Source: Citrobacter portucalensis (GTDB lineage: Bacteria > Pseudomonadota > Gammaproteobacteria > Enterobacterales > Enterobacteriaceae). Taken from it: 64,000 nucleotides of DNA. The stretch covers positions 154,322 through 218,321 of the forward strand of contig NZ_MVFY01000009.1 of assembly GCF_002042885.1 (NCBI RefSeq), given 5' to 3'. Below the pieces are notes generated by a model. That model saw nothing but the letters and a program-made list of their open reading frames with translations, was not told the DNA's origin and searched no databases. Each line of letters opens with the position of its first letter. Position 1 is the first letter of the stretch. Position numbers and translations under genes: made by a program. This document shows, piece by piece, positions 1 through 8,585 of the stretch.

Positions 1-2
1 CA

Positions 3-293
3 GGAATGGACGTCAACGCCATGCTGAGCGGCCCAATGGGGGGGGACCAGCAGGTGGGTGCGCTGATTTCAGAAGGGAAAATTGATGTGCTGATTTTCTT
101 CTGGGATCCGCTCAACGCCGTTCCCCACGATCCTGATGTCAAAGCCCTGCTACGCCTGGCCACGGTCTGGAACATTCCAGTCGCCACCAACGTGTCAACG
201 GCTGATTTTATTATCCAGTCGCCAAACTTCAACGACGCAACAGATATCTTGATCCCGGATTACGCCCGTTATCTTGCAGAACGCCTCAAATAA
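3..293 (+). CDS. mgsA: Methylglyoxal synthase, 3' part (5' end outside window)
   Basis: Converts dihydroxyacetone phosphate to methylglyoxal and phosphate, a bypass that relieves sugar-phosphate stress. Only the last 96 codons are present, corresponding to residues 57-152 of the 152-residue E. coli enzyme. The reading frame is open to the left edge, so the Met at position 6 is internal. The catalytic Asp of GPMGGDQQ (E. coli D71) and the active-site His and Asp of AVPHDPD (H98, D101) are visible. The gene ends just before a strong hairpin and faces helD, which is transcribed convergently. Confidence 0.97.
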   Translation, partial: GMDVNAMLSGPMGGDQQVGALISEGKIDVLIFFWDPLNAVPHDPDVKALLRLATVWNIPVATNVSTADFIIQSPNFNDATDILIPDYARYLAERLK

Positions 294-300
294 ACGCTAA

Positions 301-326
301 GCAGGCGGCAACTGCCGCCTGCTTTT
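301..326. terminator. Terminator between mgsA and helD
   Basis: A 10-bp perfect inverted repeat (GCAGGCGGCA / TGCCGCCTGC) with a 2-nt centre is followed by TTTT on the + strand. It lies between the convergent mgsA and helD stops. It terminates mgsA by structure; a helD role is inferred from position. Confidence 0.85.
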
Positions 327-2380
327 CAGGGTTTCCGGGTCACCGGAACGTCTAATTGCTTAAGCTCATCAACAAAGCATGATGGCGCGTCTTTGCTAAA
401 CAGTAGCCATACCCGATGCCGCGCACGCGTTAGCGCCACATACAGCAACCGTCTCTCTTCTGCATCAGGAAAATCTTCAACAGCCGGGAGTAACGCCTCC
501 TCCATAATCGACTCGCGGGCCGGAGCCGGGAAACCGTCATTCCCTTCATGAAGTCCCATAACAATGACGTAATCCGCCTGCTGCCCTTTGCTGGCATGAA
601 TAGTCATAAAATCCAGCTGCAGCTTGGGCCAGCGGGTGGCCGCTTTGCCCAGGCTGGCAGGTTTGAGATGATGATATCGCGCCAGCACCAGAATTCTCTC
701 TTCGGCTTTTACAAAACCCGACAGCTTATCCAGCAACAGATCTAACTGGCTTTCGTCGAGCAACGTGACGGCTTTTTTATCACCGGTCGCCAGACTGTTC
801 AGCGGTTTTGTGAGCTGGTGTGGGTTTTGCTGGATAAACTGGTTTGCGACTTCGCCAATACGGCTATTAAAACGGTAAGTCGTATCCAGATTACAGCTAT
901 CGCCCTCACCAAAATTTTGCTGGAATGCGGTTGTCAGAGATAGCTGTGCTCCGCTGAACCGGTAAATGGCCTGCCAGTCATCTCCCACGGCAAACAGCGT
1001 AGTCTGCGAGTTTTGCTTACGCAAGGCGGCTAGCAGAGCGGCGCGCTGAGGGGAAATATCCTGAAATTCATCGACCAGAATATGTTTCCACGGACTGATA
1101 AACCGCCCCTTCTCCAGAATGACAATAGCCTGATGGATCAACCCGGAGAAATCGACGGCATTCTCATCCTTCAGGGCACTCTTCCAGGCCTTGAGCAGCG
1201 GCGCCATTAGCTTTATGCGTTTACTGAACAGATCACGGATCTCCTCCGGAGCATTAGCAATCATCTCCGCCTGTGCTCCGCCATGCATACGCATCAAACT
1301 AACCCAGCGATCCAACCGGGAAGCCAGACGGCGCTGTAATTTTTCGTCATCCCAGAAGTTACCTTCGGGTACAGACCACTGCATTTCTTCTTCTAACCAT
1401 TGTCGCCAGCCTTTAGCCTGAGCCTTTTTCTCACTGCACTGCTGACGCCAGGTTGTTATAAAGAGTTTGTTGCGCGCGATAGCATCATTTTCAAGCTTGC
1501 TCACCGTTGGAACTTTTTTGCTACCTTGCGAAATAATGTGCAACGCGAGTGAATGGAACGTCCGTGCGGTGACCTCATCCGTATGCAGACGCTCACGGAT
1601 GCGGTCATCCATCTCCTGGGCGGCTTTGCGTCCAAACGCCAGCAACAGGATCTGTTCTGGTGCAGCTTCTCCTCGTGCAAGCAACCAACCAGCCCGGGCA
1701 ACCAACACAGATGTTTTACCGCTTCCAGCACCTGCAAGTACCAACAATGATTGCTCACCATTCACCACCGCGCGCGCCTGAGCAGGGTTCAACGGCGAAG
1801 ATTCAATATGCTGGAAAAACTCGGCATACTCTTCCAGCATTGCATCGGTGTACGCCTGATTGTGCTGTAAGCGGCAGGCTTCAATGTCTTTCAACCATGC
1901 CTGGCATTGACGTAACGCCTCCCGGCAATTTTCAAATTCCTCCAGCCGATTAACCGGGAGCGGTAACGCGGCAAAGGCACGGCGAATCTGCTGCTGCAGC
2001 CCTGACGTTTGTTCGCGCGTCAGCCATTTACTTTCACTAGTACGCGCCGCTATCGCATCCAACTGCTGCTGTAAAACCCTCGCAGCAACGTCACTCATTT
2101 CCTGGCTCCACTGTTGCCAGAGTGCATTTAAATGATGATGGAAGCGCTGGGTTTCCGCCCACTCTGTACCGTGAAGACGAACCACCTTCTCATCCGGGAG
2201 TACAAACTCCAGCTCGCCCCATACCAGGCCGCGTTTGCAATGAATAGCCAGTAACTGATTGAAGGGAATAAGATACTCGTGACGATCGCCGGAAACTTTA
2301 ATCCCGGCATTGAGAATAACGGCCCGATCGTAAGGGTGTTGTGCCAGACGTTTTCCAAGAGAAGTTGCTTTCAGTTCCAT
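326..2380 (-). CDS. helD: DNA helicase IV
   Basis: ATP-dependent 3'-5' DNA helicase of the UvrD/Rep superfamily 1, involved in recombination and repair. The Walker A motif AGAGSGKT is at residues 216-223. Downstream motifs include the ILVDEFQD Walker B, the GDDWQAIYRFSG motif and the C-terminal VALTRARHR motif. The frame opens 7 codons upstream (MWIRLSL), but the start at MELKATSLGK gives 684 residues, the E. coli length. It is divergent from yccF across about 125 bp and convergent with mgsA. No anomalies were seen. Confidence 0.96.
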   Translation of the reverse strand: MELKATSLGKRLAQHPYDRAVILNAGIKVSGDRHEYLIPFNQLLAIHCKRGLVWGELEFVLPDEKVVRLHGTEWAETQRFHHHLNALWQQWSQEMSDVAARVLQQQLDAIAARTSESKWLTREQTSGLQQQIRRAFAALPLPVNRLEEFENCREALRQCQAWLKDIEACRLQHNQAYTDAMLEEYAEFFQHIESSPLNPAQARAVVNGEQSLLVLAGAGSGKTSVLVARAGWLLARGEAAPEQILLLAFGRKAAQEMDDRIRERLHTDEVTARTFHSLALHIISQGSKKVPTVSKLENDAIARNKLFITTWRQQCSEKKAQAKGWRQWLEEEMQWSVPEGNFWDDEKLQRRLASRLDRWVSLMRMHGGAQAEMIANAPEEIRDLFSKRIKLMAPLLKAWKSALKDENAVDFSGLIHQAIVILEKGRFISPWKHILVDEFQDISPQRAALLAALRKQNSQTTLFAVGDDWQAIYRFSGAQLSLTTAFQQNFGEGDSCNLDTTYRFNSRIGEVANQFIQQNPHQLTKPLNSLATGDKKAVTLLDESQLDLLLDKLSGFVKAEERILVLARYHHLKPASLGKAATRWPKLQLDFMTIHASKGQQADYVIVMGLHEGNDGFPAPARESIMEEALLPAVEDFPDAEERRLLYVALTRARHRVWLLFSKDAPSCFVDELKQLDVPVTRKP

Positions 2381-2505
2381 AAGACTCAAGCGGATCCACA
2401 CGAAGAGGTTTGCTTATCAGTGTAACCGCCAGAGAAAACGTGCTCCAGCCCAAAAAAACGTTACAATTGCCGAATTCACAGAAAACCAGAGTTAACCGAG
2501 GGTTT

Positions 2506-2952
2506 ATGCGTACTGTTCTGAATATTTTAAATTTTGTGCTTGGGGGGTTCGCCACCACCCTGGCCTGGTTACTGGCAACGCTGGTCAGTGTCGTGCTTAT
2601 TTTTACTTTACCCTTGACCCGTTCATGCTGGGAGATAACCCGACTTTCGCTGTTTCCCTATGGTAACGAAGCGATTCATGTCGATGAACTGAATCCGGCC
2701 GGTAAAAGCGTCCTGTTAAATACCGGCGGCACCGTGCTCAATATTTTCTGGCTGATTTTCTTCGGCTGGTGGTTGTGCCTGATGCACATTATCTCTGGTA
2801 TTGCTCAGTGCATTACGATTATTGGTATTCCGGTTGGCATTGCAAACTTTAAAATCGCTGCCATTGCGCTCTGGCCGGTGGGTCGCCGGGTGGTTTCAGT
2901 AGAAGTTGCCCGTGCAGCGCGTGAAGCCAATGCACGTCGTCGTTTTGAATAA
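2506..2952 (+). CDS. yccF: YccF family inner-membrane protein
   Basis: A 148-residue hydrophobic protein of unknown biochemical role, matching the E. coli length. Hydrophobic membrane segments lie near residues 4-30 (ILNFVLGGFATTLAWLL), 75-95 (LNIFWLIFFGWWLCLMHI) and 98-125. The frame is open 32 codons further upstream, but MRTVLNILNF is the family start and is preceded by a purine-rich GAGGG. It is followed 18 bp later by yccS, probably in one operon. Conserved pairing with yccS is the only functional clue; a transport role is speculation. Confidence 0.93.
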   Translation: MRTVLNILNFVLGGFATTLAWLLATLVSVVLIFTLPLTRSCWEITRLSLFPYGNEAIHVDELNPAGKSVLLNTGGTVLNIFWLIFFGWWLCLMHIISGIAQCITIIGIPVGIANFKIAAIALWPVGRRVVSVEVARAAREANARRRFE

Positions 2953-2970
2953 TCAGGACCGATGGCCTTT

Positions 2971-5124
2971 ATGTTAAGTCCTCTGCTCAAACGCTATACC
3001 TGGAACAGCACATGGCTGTACTACGTGCGGATTTTTATCGCGCTATGCGGCACAACGGCGCTACCCTGGTGGCTGGGTGACGTCAAGCTGACTATCCCAC
3101 TCACGCTAGGTATGGTCGCTGCCGCACTTACCGATCTGGACGATCGTCTCGCAGGCCGATTGCGCAATTTAATCATCACACTGGTGTGCTTTTTTATTGC
3201 CTCAGCCTCCGTTGAACTGCTCTTCCCATGGCCATGGCTGTTTGCTATTGGTTTAACGCTTTCCACCAGCGGCTTTATTCTGCTGGGGGGATTAGGCCAG
3301 CGCTATGCAACTATTGCTTTTGGTGCATTGCTGATCGCCATTTACACGATGCTGGGCACCTCGCTTTACGATCAGTGGTATCAACAACCCATCCTGCTGC
3401 TCGCTGGCGCTATCTGGTATAACCTGCTGACGCTCACCGGACATCTTCTGTTCCCCATCCGCCCCTTACAGGACAATCTGGCACGCAGCTACGAACAGTT
3501 AGCGCACTACCTGGAACTGAAATCGCGTCTTTTTGACCCCGACATAGAAGATGAAAGCCAGGCACCGTTGTATGATTTAGCTCTCGCGAATGGCCAACTG
3601 ATGGCAACGCTGAATCAGACTAAAGTGTCGCTGCTGTCCCGCCTGCGCGGTGACCGTGGACAACGGGGAACACGTCGCACGCTACATTACTATTTTGTGG
3701 CGCAGGATATTCATGAACGCGCAAGCTCTTCACATATTCAGTATCAAACGCTACGCGATCATTTCCGTCACAGCGATGTGATGTTCCGTTTCCAGCGGTT
3801 GATGTCGATGCAAGGGCAAGCCTGTTCACAATTATCTCGCTGTATTTTATTGCGCACGCCTTACCAGCACGATCCGCACTTTGAGCGCGCCTTCACCCAT
3901 ATAGATGCCGCACTTGAGCGCATGCGTGCCAGTGGTGAACCTGCCGACCTGCTCAATACGCTGGGTTTTTTACTGTCAAACCTACGGGCAATCGACGCGC
4001 AGCTTGCTACCATAGAGTCTGAACAGGCTCAGGTACTCTCGCGCAATGAGTCTGAAAATCAGCTTGCCGATGACAGTCCCCATGGATTCAGTGATATCTG
4101 GTTACGTCTGAGCCGTAATTTCACCCCTGAGTCTGCTCTGTTTCGCCATGCCGTTCGTATGTCGTTAGTGCTCTGTGTTGGTTACGCCATTATCCAGATA
4201 ACCGGCATGAATCACGGATACTGGATCTTGCTGACCAGCCTGTTTGTCTGTCAGCCAAACTACAACGCCACCCGACATCGCCTGGCGCTCAGGATTATCG
4301 GCACGTTGGTTGGGATTGCCATTGGTTTACCGATCCTGTGGTTTGTACCCTCTCTCGAAGGGCAGCTGATACTCCTGGTGATCACTGGTGTACTGTTTTT
4401 TGCCTTTCGCAACGTCCAGTATGCACACGCCACCATGTTTATCACGCTGCTGGTGTTACTGTGCTTTAACCTGCTCGGCGAAGGCTTTGAGGTTGCACTG
4501 CCGCGTGTCATCGATACGCTAATTGGCTGTGCTATCGCCTGGGCTGCTGTCAGTTTCATCTGGCCAGACTGGCGTTTTCGTAACCTACCACGGGTAATTG
4601 AACGGGCGACTGACGCTAACTGCCGCTACCTTGATGCTATTCTCGAGCAATATCATCAGGGCCGTGATAATCGTCTGGCCTACCGTATCGCTCGCCGTGA
4701 TGCGCATAATCGTGATGCTGAACTCGCCTCCGTGGTATCAAACATGTCAAGCGAGCCGGATGTCACGGCCCAAACCCGCGAAACGGCGTTCCGTTTACTA
4801 TGTCTCAACCATACGTTTACCAGCTATATTTCTGCGCTGGGCGCACATCGCGAACAGCTGACCAATCCAGACGTTTTGGCATTGCTGGATGACGCTGTTT
4901 GCTATGTTGATGATGCCCTTCACCATCAACCCGCTGACGAGCAGCGTGTATATCAGGCGTTAGAAGGGCTGAAGCAGCGAATTCAGCACCTGGAACCACG
5001 CCCGGACAGTAAAGAGCCGCTGGTCGTTCAGCAAGTTGGGCTATTGATCGCCCTGCTCCCAGAGATCCGGCGATTACAGCAGCAAATTGACGTGCTGCCG
5101 TCTAATACCCCGGCTCCGGCGTAA
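2971..5124 (+). CDS. yccS: YccS family inner-membrane transporter-like protein (FUSC type)
   Basis: A 717-residue membrane protein of the FUSC/aromatic-acid-exporter-like superfamily. It has two hydrophobic blocks (about residues 15-150 and 390-520), each followed by a soluble helical region, as in YhcP/AaeB-type proteins. The substrate is unknown. An alternative ATG three codons upstream (position 2962) is only 3 nt from AGGA and would give 720 residues. The start at 2971 matches the usual E. coli annotation. The last 23 bp overlap the 3' end of sxy on the other strand. Confidence 0.92.
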   Translation: MLSPLLKRYTWNSTWLYYVRIFIALCGTTALPWWLGDVKLTIPLTLGMVAAALTDLDDRLAGRLRNLIITLVCFFIASASVELLFPWPWLFAIGLTLSTSGFILLGGLGQRYATIAFGALLIAIYTMLGTSLYDQWYQQPILLLAGAIWYNLLTLTGHLLFPIRPLQDNLARSYEQLAHYLELKSRLFDPDIEDESQAPLYDLALANGQLMATLNQTKVSLLSRLRGDRGQRGTRRTLHYYFVAQDIHERASSSHIQYQTLRDHFRHSDVMFRFQRLMSMQGQACSQLSRCILLRTPYQHDPHFERAFTHIDAALERMRASGEPADLLNTLGFLLSNLRAIDAQLATIESEQAQVLSRNESENQLADDSPHGFSDIWLRLSRNFTPESALFRHAVRMSLVLCVGYAIIQITGMNHGYWILLTSLFVCQPNYNATRHRLALRIIGTLVGIAIGLPILWFVPSLEGQLILLVITGVLFFAFRNVQYAHATMFITLLVLLCFNLLGEGFEVALPRVIDTLIGCAIAWAAVSFIWPDWRFRNLPRVIERATDANCRYLDAILEQYHQGRDNRLAYRIARRDAHNRDAELASVVSNMSSEPDVTAQTRETAFRLLCLNHTFTSYISALGAHREQLTNPDVLALLDDAVCYVDDALHHQPADEQRVYQALEGLKQRIQHLEPRPDSKEPLVVQQVGLLIALLPEIRRLQQQIDVLPSNTPAPA

Positions 5125-5716
5125 GAGAACTTACCCACTCAACCAGCTCCTGGCGACGCGTCGCCGGGAGCGCGGCTTCATGTATCCCCCCTACCGCGCC
5201 TTCAAGGGCATAGAGTACTTTTACCGTCAGAGCCGGGTTATTTTGCCGAAGTTTCAGCCAGCACATTTGTGCTCCCAACGATCGCATGGTCCCCTCATCT
5301 TTAATTCCAACTTCATTCAACAGAGTCTCCAGATGAAACGTCATATTCGGCAATTCCCGCAGACGATGCTGGGCAAAGCGACTCTGTTTTTCCTTAACCG
5401 CTGCATCCAACGAATATCGCGATAGCGACACCAGCTGCTGCTGGTTTTGCCACAGGGCATCGTTCACCTGGTAATAATTAAGTACAAGAGGACGTCCGCG
5501 CTTAATAAATGTCAGCCAGACAGGAGAATTTTGTACACAATACTGGGCGCTCTGCTCACAGGCGCGAAGATACAGCTCACCATTAGCAACCATGGCAAAG
5601 ACCGTATCGCCAACCGTCAGACTGTAGCCACCAAACAGTGAGCGATAGTGAATTGTCCCCAGAGAAGCCAGATATTCCTGCGATTTATAGATCCTTGCAT
5701 AAGAAAGCTCTTTCAT
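5102..5716 (-). CDS. sxy: Sxy/TfoX competence regulator, CRP-S co-activator
   Basis: Sxy acts with CRP to activate genes that have CRP-S sites, notably the DNA-uptake regulon, and ppdD- and comA-type genes in enterobacteria. The product has 204 residues against 209 in E. coli. An N-terminal TfoX domain (about 1-90, opening MKELSYARIYKSQEYLASLG) precedes a C-terminal helix-rich domain (about 110-200). The C-terminus ends SLTPEPGY, lacking the short E. coli tail. The gene overlaps the 3' end of yccS by 23 bp. It is divergent from sulA across 217 bp. Confidence 0.95.
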   Translation of the reverse strand: MKELSYARIYKSQEYLASLGTIHYRSLFGGYSLTVGDTVFAMVANGELYLRACEQSAQYCVQNSPVWLTFIKRGRPLVLNYYQVNDALWQNQQQLVSLSRYSLDAAVKEKQSRFAQHRLRELPNMTFHLETLLNEVGIKDEGTMRSLGAQMCWLKLRQNNPALTVKVLYALEGAVGGIHEAALPATRRQELVEWVSSLTPEPGY

Positions 5717-5841
5717 AAAAATCCTTTTTAAATCATAACGTAAGCAAATGATTTTCAGTAGCGGATCCGTTAATGACGAAAATAGGCAACTTATGCGTAT
5801 GGGGCAAGATGAATTTTATTTTTCCCGTGACGACGACTAAA

Positions 5842-5863
5842 AAATGCGAACCTGTTTCCGAAA
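5842..5863 (-). promoter_or_regulatory. Possible CRP-S site upstream of sxy
   Basis: A 22-bp element begins AAATGCGA, which carries the TGCGA core typical of CRP-S rather than canonical CRP sites. The second half (TTCCGAAA) matches poorly. E. coli sxy is known to be auto-activated through a CRP-S site; that this element is its counterpart is inference. Confidence 0.3.
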
Positions 5864-5894
5864 ATAAGGTTGATCTTTGTTGATGGCAGGGTTA

Positions 5895-5910
5895 CTGTAT
5901 ATCCATACAG
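5895..5910 (+). promoter_or_regulatory. LexA (SOS) box of sulA
   Basis: CTGTATATCCATACAG fits the LexA consensus CTG-N10-CAG, with an almost perfect TACTGTATAT..ATACAGTA symmetry. It ends 23 bp before the sulA start codon, as in E. coli, and would block the sulA promoter until RecA triggers LexA cleavage. Confidence 0.95.
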
Positions 5911-5933
5911 TAACTCACAGGGCTGGATTGATT

Positions 5934-6443
5934 ATGTACACTTCAGGCTATGCAAATCGTTCATCGTCGTTCTCTTCCACATCAAGCAACATTGCGCGCG
6001 TTTCATCAGAGAACGCAACCGCTGGGCTTATCAGTGAAGTTGTCTATCGCGAGGACCAGCCCATGATGACACAACTGCTGCTGCTTCCCCTGCTGCAACA
6101 GTTAGGGCAACAATCACGCTGGCAGCTGTGGCTGACGCCTCAGCAAAAATTAAGCCGGGAGTGGGTGCAGTCAGCTGGACTTCCATTGACGAAAGTCATG
6201 CAAATTAGTCAGCTCTCCCCCTGCAATACGCTGGAATCGATGATTCGTGCGCTGCGCACGGGTAATTACAGCGTCGTTATTGGCTGGCTGGCGGAAGAAT
6301 TAACGGAAGATGAACATGCCGAACTTGTCAAAGCGGCTGATGAAGGTAATGCGATGGGATTTATCATGCGTCCGGTTCGCGCTCAGACACTTGCGGGGAG
6401 ACAGCATTCTGGGCTAAAAATTCACTCGAATTTGTATCATTGA
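5934..6443 (+). CDS. sulA: SOS cell-division inhibitor SulA
   Basis: SulA binds FtsZ and blocks polymerisation during the SOS response. It has 169 residues, equal to E. coli. The frame is open 19 codons upstream, but [11 protein letters not shown] is the family start. A strong LexA box precedes it. The C-terminus ends KIHSNLYH, the conserved tail with terminal His that Lon protease uses for rapid turnover. It sits between divergent sxy and downstream ompA, with its own transcription unit. Confidence 0.97.
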   Translation: MYTSGYANRSSSFSSTSSNIARVSSENATAGLISEVVYREDQPMMTQLLLLPLLQQLGQQSRWQLWLTPQQKLSREWVQSAGLPLTKVMQISQLSPCNTLESMIRALRTGNYSVVIGWLAEELTEDEHAELVKAADEGNAMGFIMRPVRAQTLAGRQHSGLKIHSNLYH

Positions 6444-6668
6444 GTAAAATTAGGATTTATCCTGGAATTTTTTTTCATCTCTCAATTTGCCTTTGAGCTG
6501 TAATGTGTTTTTCGTCTGAACGCCTGTCAGAAGCGGTTTTCAGGATATCCTCAGTACATTTATTCAGCTATAAATGTTAAATATTGTGTATACAAGCCTT
6601 TTTTTTTCATATGCCTGACGGACTTCACACTTGTAAGTTTTCAACTACGTTGTAGACTTTACATCGCC
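6444..6668 (+). promoter_or_regulatory. sulA-ompA intergenic region with ompA promoter
   Basis: This gap plus the ompA leader spans 357 bp. A weak hairpin followed by a T run (TAGGATTTATCCTGGAATTTTTTTT, about 6451-6475) could end sulA. The ompA promoter reads TTGTAA (6631-6636) and TAGACT (6653-6658) with a 16-bp spacer. A CRP-like site (TGA-CGGACT-TCACA, 6611-6632) overlaps the -35 box. The match to the E. coli ompA promoter is from memory. Confidence 0.7.
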
Positions 6669-6800
6669 AGGGGTGCTCGGCGTAAGCCGCAGATATCGGT
6701 AGAGTAACTATTGAACTGGTCCCCGGGTGAAGGATTTAACCGTGTTATCTCTCTTCGGAGATATTCATGGCGAATTTTGGATGATAACGAGGCGCAAAAA
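6668..6800 (+). promoter_or_regulatory. ompA 5' untranslated leader
   Basis: About 133 nt separate the inferred +1 from the ATG. In E. coli this leader forms stem-loops that stabilise the mRNA, and its ribosome-binding region is the target of the sRNA MicA. The leader sequence is clearly of the same type, and GAGGCGC lies just before the ATG at 6801. Confidence 0.75.
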
Positions 6801-7859
6801 ATGAAAAAGACAGCTATCGCAATTGCAGTGGCACTGGCTGGTTTCGCTACCGTGGCGCAGGCCGCTCCGAAAGATAACACCTGGTACGCTGGTGCTAAAA
6901 TGGGCTGGTCTCAGTACCATGATATTGGCAACAACCAGATCAATAACACCGGGCCTACCCACGAAAGCCAACTGGGTGCCGGTGCGTTCGGTGGTTATCA
7001 GGTTAACCCGTACGTTGGTTTCGAAATGGGTTATGACTGGTTAGGTCGTATGCCGTACAAAGGCACTGCCGACACTACCAATCAAAATGGCGCTTTCAAA
7101 GCTCAGGGCGTTCAGTTGACCGCTAAACTGGGTTACCCAATCACTGACGATCTGGACGTTTATACTCGTCTGGGTGGTATGGTTTGGCGTGCAGACGCTA
7201 AAAGCAGCAGCGGCTTCAAAGACCACGACACTGGTGTATCCCCAGTATTCGCTGGTGGCGTAGAGTATGCAATTACTCCTGAAATCGCTACCCGTCTGGA
7301 ATACCAGTGGACCAACAACATCGGTGACGCGAACACCGTTGGCGGTCGTCCGGATAACGGTCTGTTGAGCGTTGGTGTTTCTTACCGTTTCGGCCAGCAG
7401 GAAGAAGCAGCTCCAGTAGTTGTTGCTCCGGCTCCGGCTCCAGAAGTACAGACCAAGCACTTCACTCTGAAGTCTGACGTTCTGTTCAACTTCAACAAAG
7501 CAACTCTGAAACCAGAAGGCCAGCAGGCTCTGGACCAGATGTACAGCCAGCTGAGCAACCTGGATCCGAAAGACGGCTCCGTAGTGGTTCTGGGCTTCAC
7601 TGACCGCATCGGTTCTGACGCTTACAACCAGGGTCTGTCCGAGAAACGTGCTCAGTCCGTTGTTGATTACCTGATCTCTAAAGGTATTCCTTCTGACAAA
7701 ATCTCTGCACGTGGCATGGGTGAATCCAACCCAGTTACTGGCAACACCTGTGACAACGTGAAAGCTCGCGCTGCACTGATCGACTGCCTGGCTCCGGATC
7801 GTCGTGTTGAGATCGAAGTTAAAGGCATCAAAGACGTTGTAACTCAGCCTCAGGCTTAA
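6801..7859 (+). CDS. ompA: Outer membrane protein A
   Basis: Major outer-membrane structural protein: an eight-stranded beta-barrel joined by an Ala-Pro-rich hinge (APAPAPE, about residues 211-217) to a periplasmic OmpA-like peptidoglycan-binding domain. It has 352 residues against 346 in E. coli. A 21-residue signal peptide ends VAQA before [10 protein letters not shown]. The C-terminal domain contains the peptidoglycan-binding region with [12 protein letters not shown] and the paired Cys of NTCDNVK..LIDCLAP. The four exposed barrel loops differ from E. coli (for example, a longer loop 2 with [10 protein letters not shown]). The frame opens 30 codons upstream within the leader, which is not coding. 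Confidence 0.98.
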   Translation: MKKTAIAIAVALAGFATVAQAAPKDNTWYAGAKMGWSQYHDIGNNQINNTGPTHESQLGAGAFGGYQVNPYVGFEMGYDWLGRMPYKGTADTTNQNGAFKAQGVQLTAKLGYPITDDLDVYTRLGGMVWRADAKSSSGFKDHDTGVSPVFAGGVEYAITPEIATRLEYQWTNNIGDANTVGGRPDNGLLSVGVSYRFGQQEEAAPVVVAPAPAPEVQTKHFTLKSDVLFNFNKATLKPEGQQALDQMYSQLSNLDPKDGSVVVLGFTDRIGSDAYNQGLSEKRAQSVVDYLISKGIPSDKISARGMGESNPVTGNTCDNVKARAALIDCLAPDRRVEIEVKGIKDVVTQPQA

Positions 7860-7872
7860 GTTATCGTCTTAT

Positions 7873-7901
7873 AAAAAACCCCGCTATGCGGGGTTTTTTT
7901 T
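7873..7901 (+). terminator. ompA terminator
   Basis: ACCCCGC-TAT-GCGGGGT stem followed by eight T, 13 bp after the ompA stop. The upstream A run could make it work in both directions, which would also serve convergent matP. Confidence 0.95.
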
Positions 7902-7947
7902 CATCTGTTTTCATCCAAAGTAAGCCACGCATTAAACCAGCCGACCG

Positions 7948-8400
7948 CTACTCTTTCCCCAGCAACGCCTGTAAATCCTGTTTCAATGTCGACATTTTGT
8001 TCGCGTACTTCTCTTTATGCTCTGCGTCTTCAATTAGCTGCACAATAGTTTCAGAAAGCGTTTTTCCGCGCCGCTGCGCAAGACCAGCCAGACGCTGCCA
8101 GACCATAAATTCCAGATCGATGGATTTCTTCCGGGTATGCTGATGCTCAGCATTAAAGTGCCGCTTGCGCCTGGCACGTATGGTTTGTTTCATACGATTA
8201 AGCAGCGCAGGATTCATGTGTTCTTCAATCCAGCTATTGACCCGAACCGGTTCATTTTCGAGGGTTAGCAATAAATCAACGGCTTCTTTGGCAGCGCTGG
8301 CCTCGACGTAACGGGTGATTAATTCCCCCTCACGATGCTTCTTCACCAGATACTTCCATTTCCAGCCGCTTTCAAGGTTTTCAAGTTGTTGATATTTCAT
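7948..8400 (-). CDS. matP: Macrodomain Ter protein MatP
   Basis: Binds 13-bp matS sites in the terminus region and organises the Ter macrodomain, linking it to ZapB and excluding MukBEF. It has 150 residues, the E. coli length: an N-terminal helical part (about 1-90), a ribbon-helix-helix DNA-binding motif (about 90-140, [20 protein letters not shown] region) and a short C-terminal coiled coil. It is convergent with ompA and divergent from lonH. mukBEF, its functional antagonist, lies 30 kb away in this window. Confidence 0.97.
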   Translation of the reverse strand: MKYQQLENLESGWKWKYLVKKHREGELITRYVEASAAKEAVDLLLTLENEPVRVNSWIEEHMNPALLNRMKQTIRARRKRHFNAEHQHTRKKSIDLEFMVWQRLAGLAQRRGKTLSETIVQLIEDAEHKEKYANKMSTLKQDLQALLGKE

Positions 8401-8523
8401 TGCGATCTCAATGTTACCGTGTAACTCTTATCAGAATATCAGCTTTTTCGGCATCTGAAGAAAAGAATATCCAGCCTGTGAACTGTCGCGTGTCATCACA
8501 ACCGTTTCACGGTGCTTTCCAGG

Positions 8524-8551
8524 TGTTTAGTGGTGAGGGTTACGGTATAAT
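8524..8551 (+). promoter_or_regulatory. Likely lonH promoter
   Basis: A perfect TATAAT (8546-8551) lies 34 bp before the lonH start, with TGTTTA (8524-8529) 16 bp upstream as a weak -35. In the 185-bp matP-lonH divergent gap this is the best match on the + strand. Confidence 0.55.
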
Positions 8552-8585
8552 CTCGTTTTTTACAACAGACTAAAAAACATCAACT

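Noticed and set aside
2962..2970. Alternative yccS start three codons upstream
   Set aside because: AGGA is only 3 nt away from this ATG, too close for good initiation, though the further ATG has a rather long spacing. Left as a note in the gene entry.
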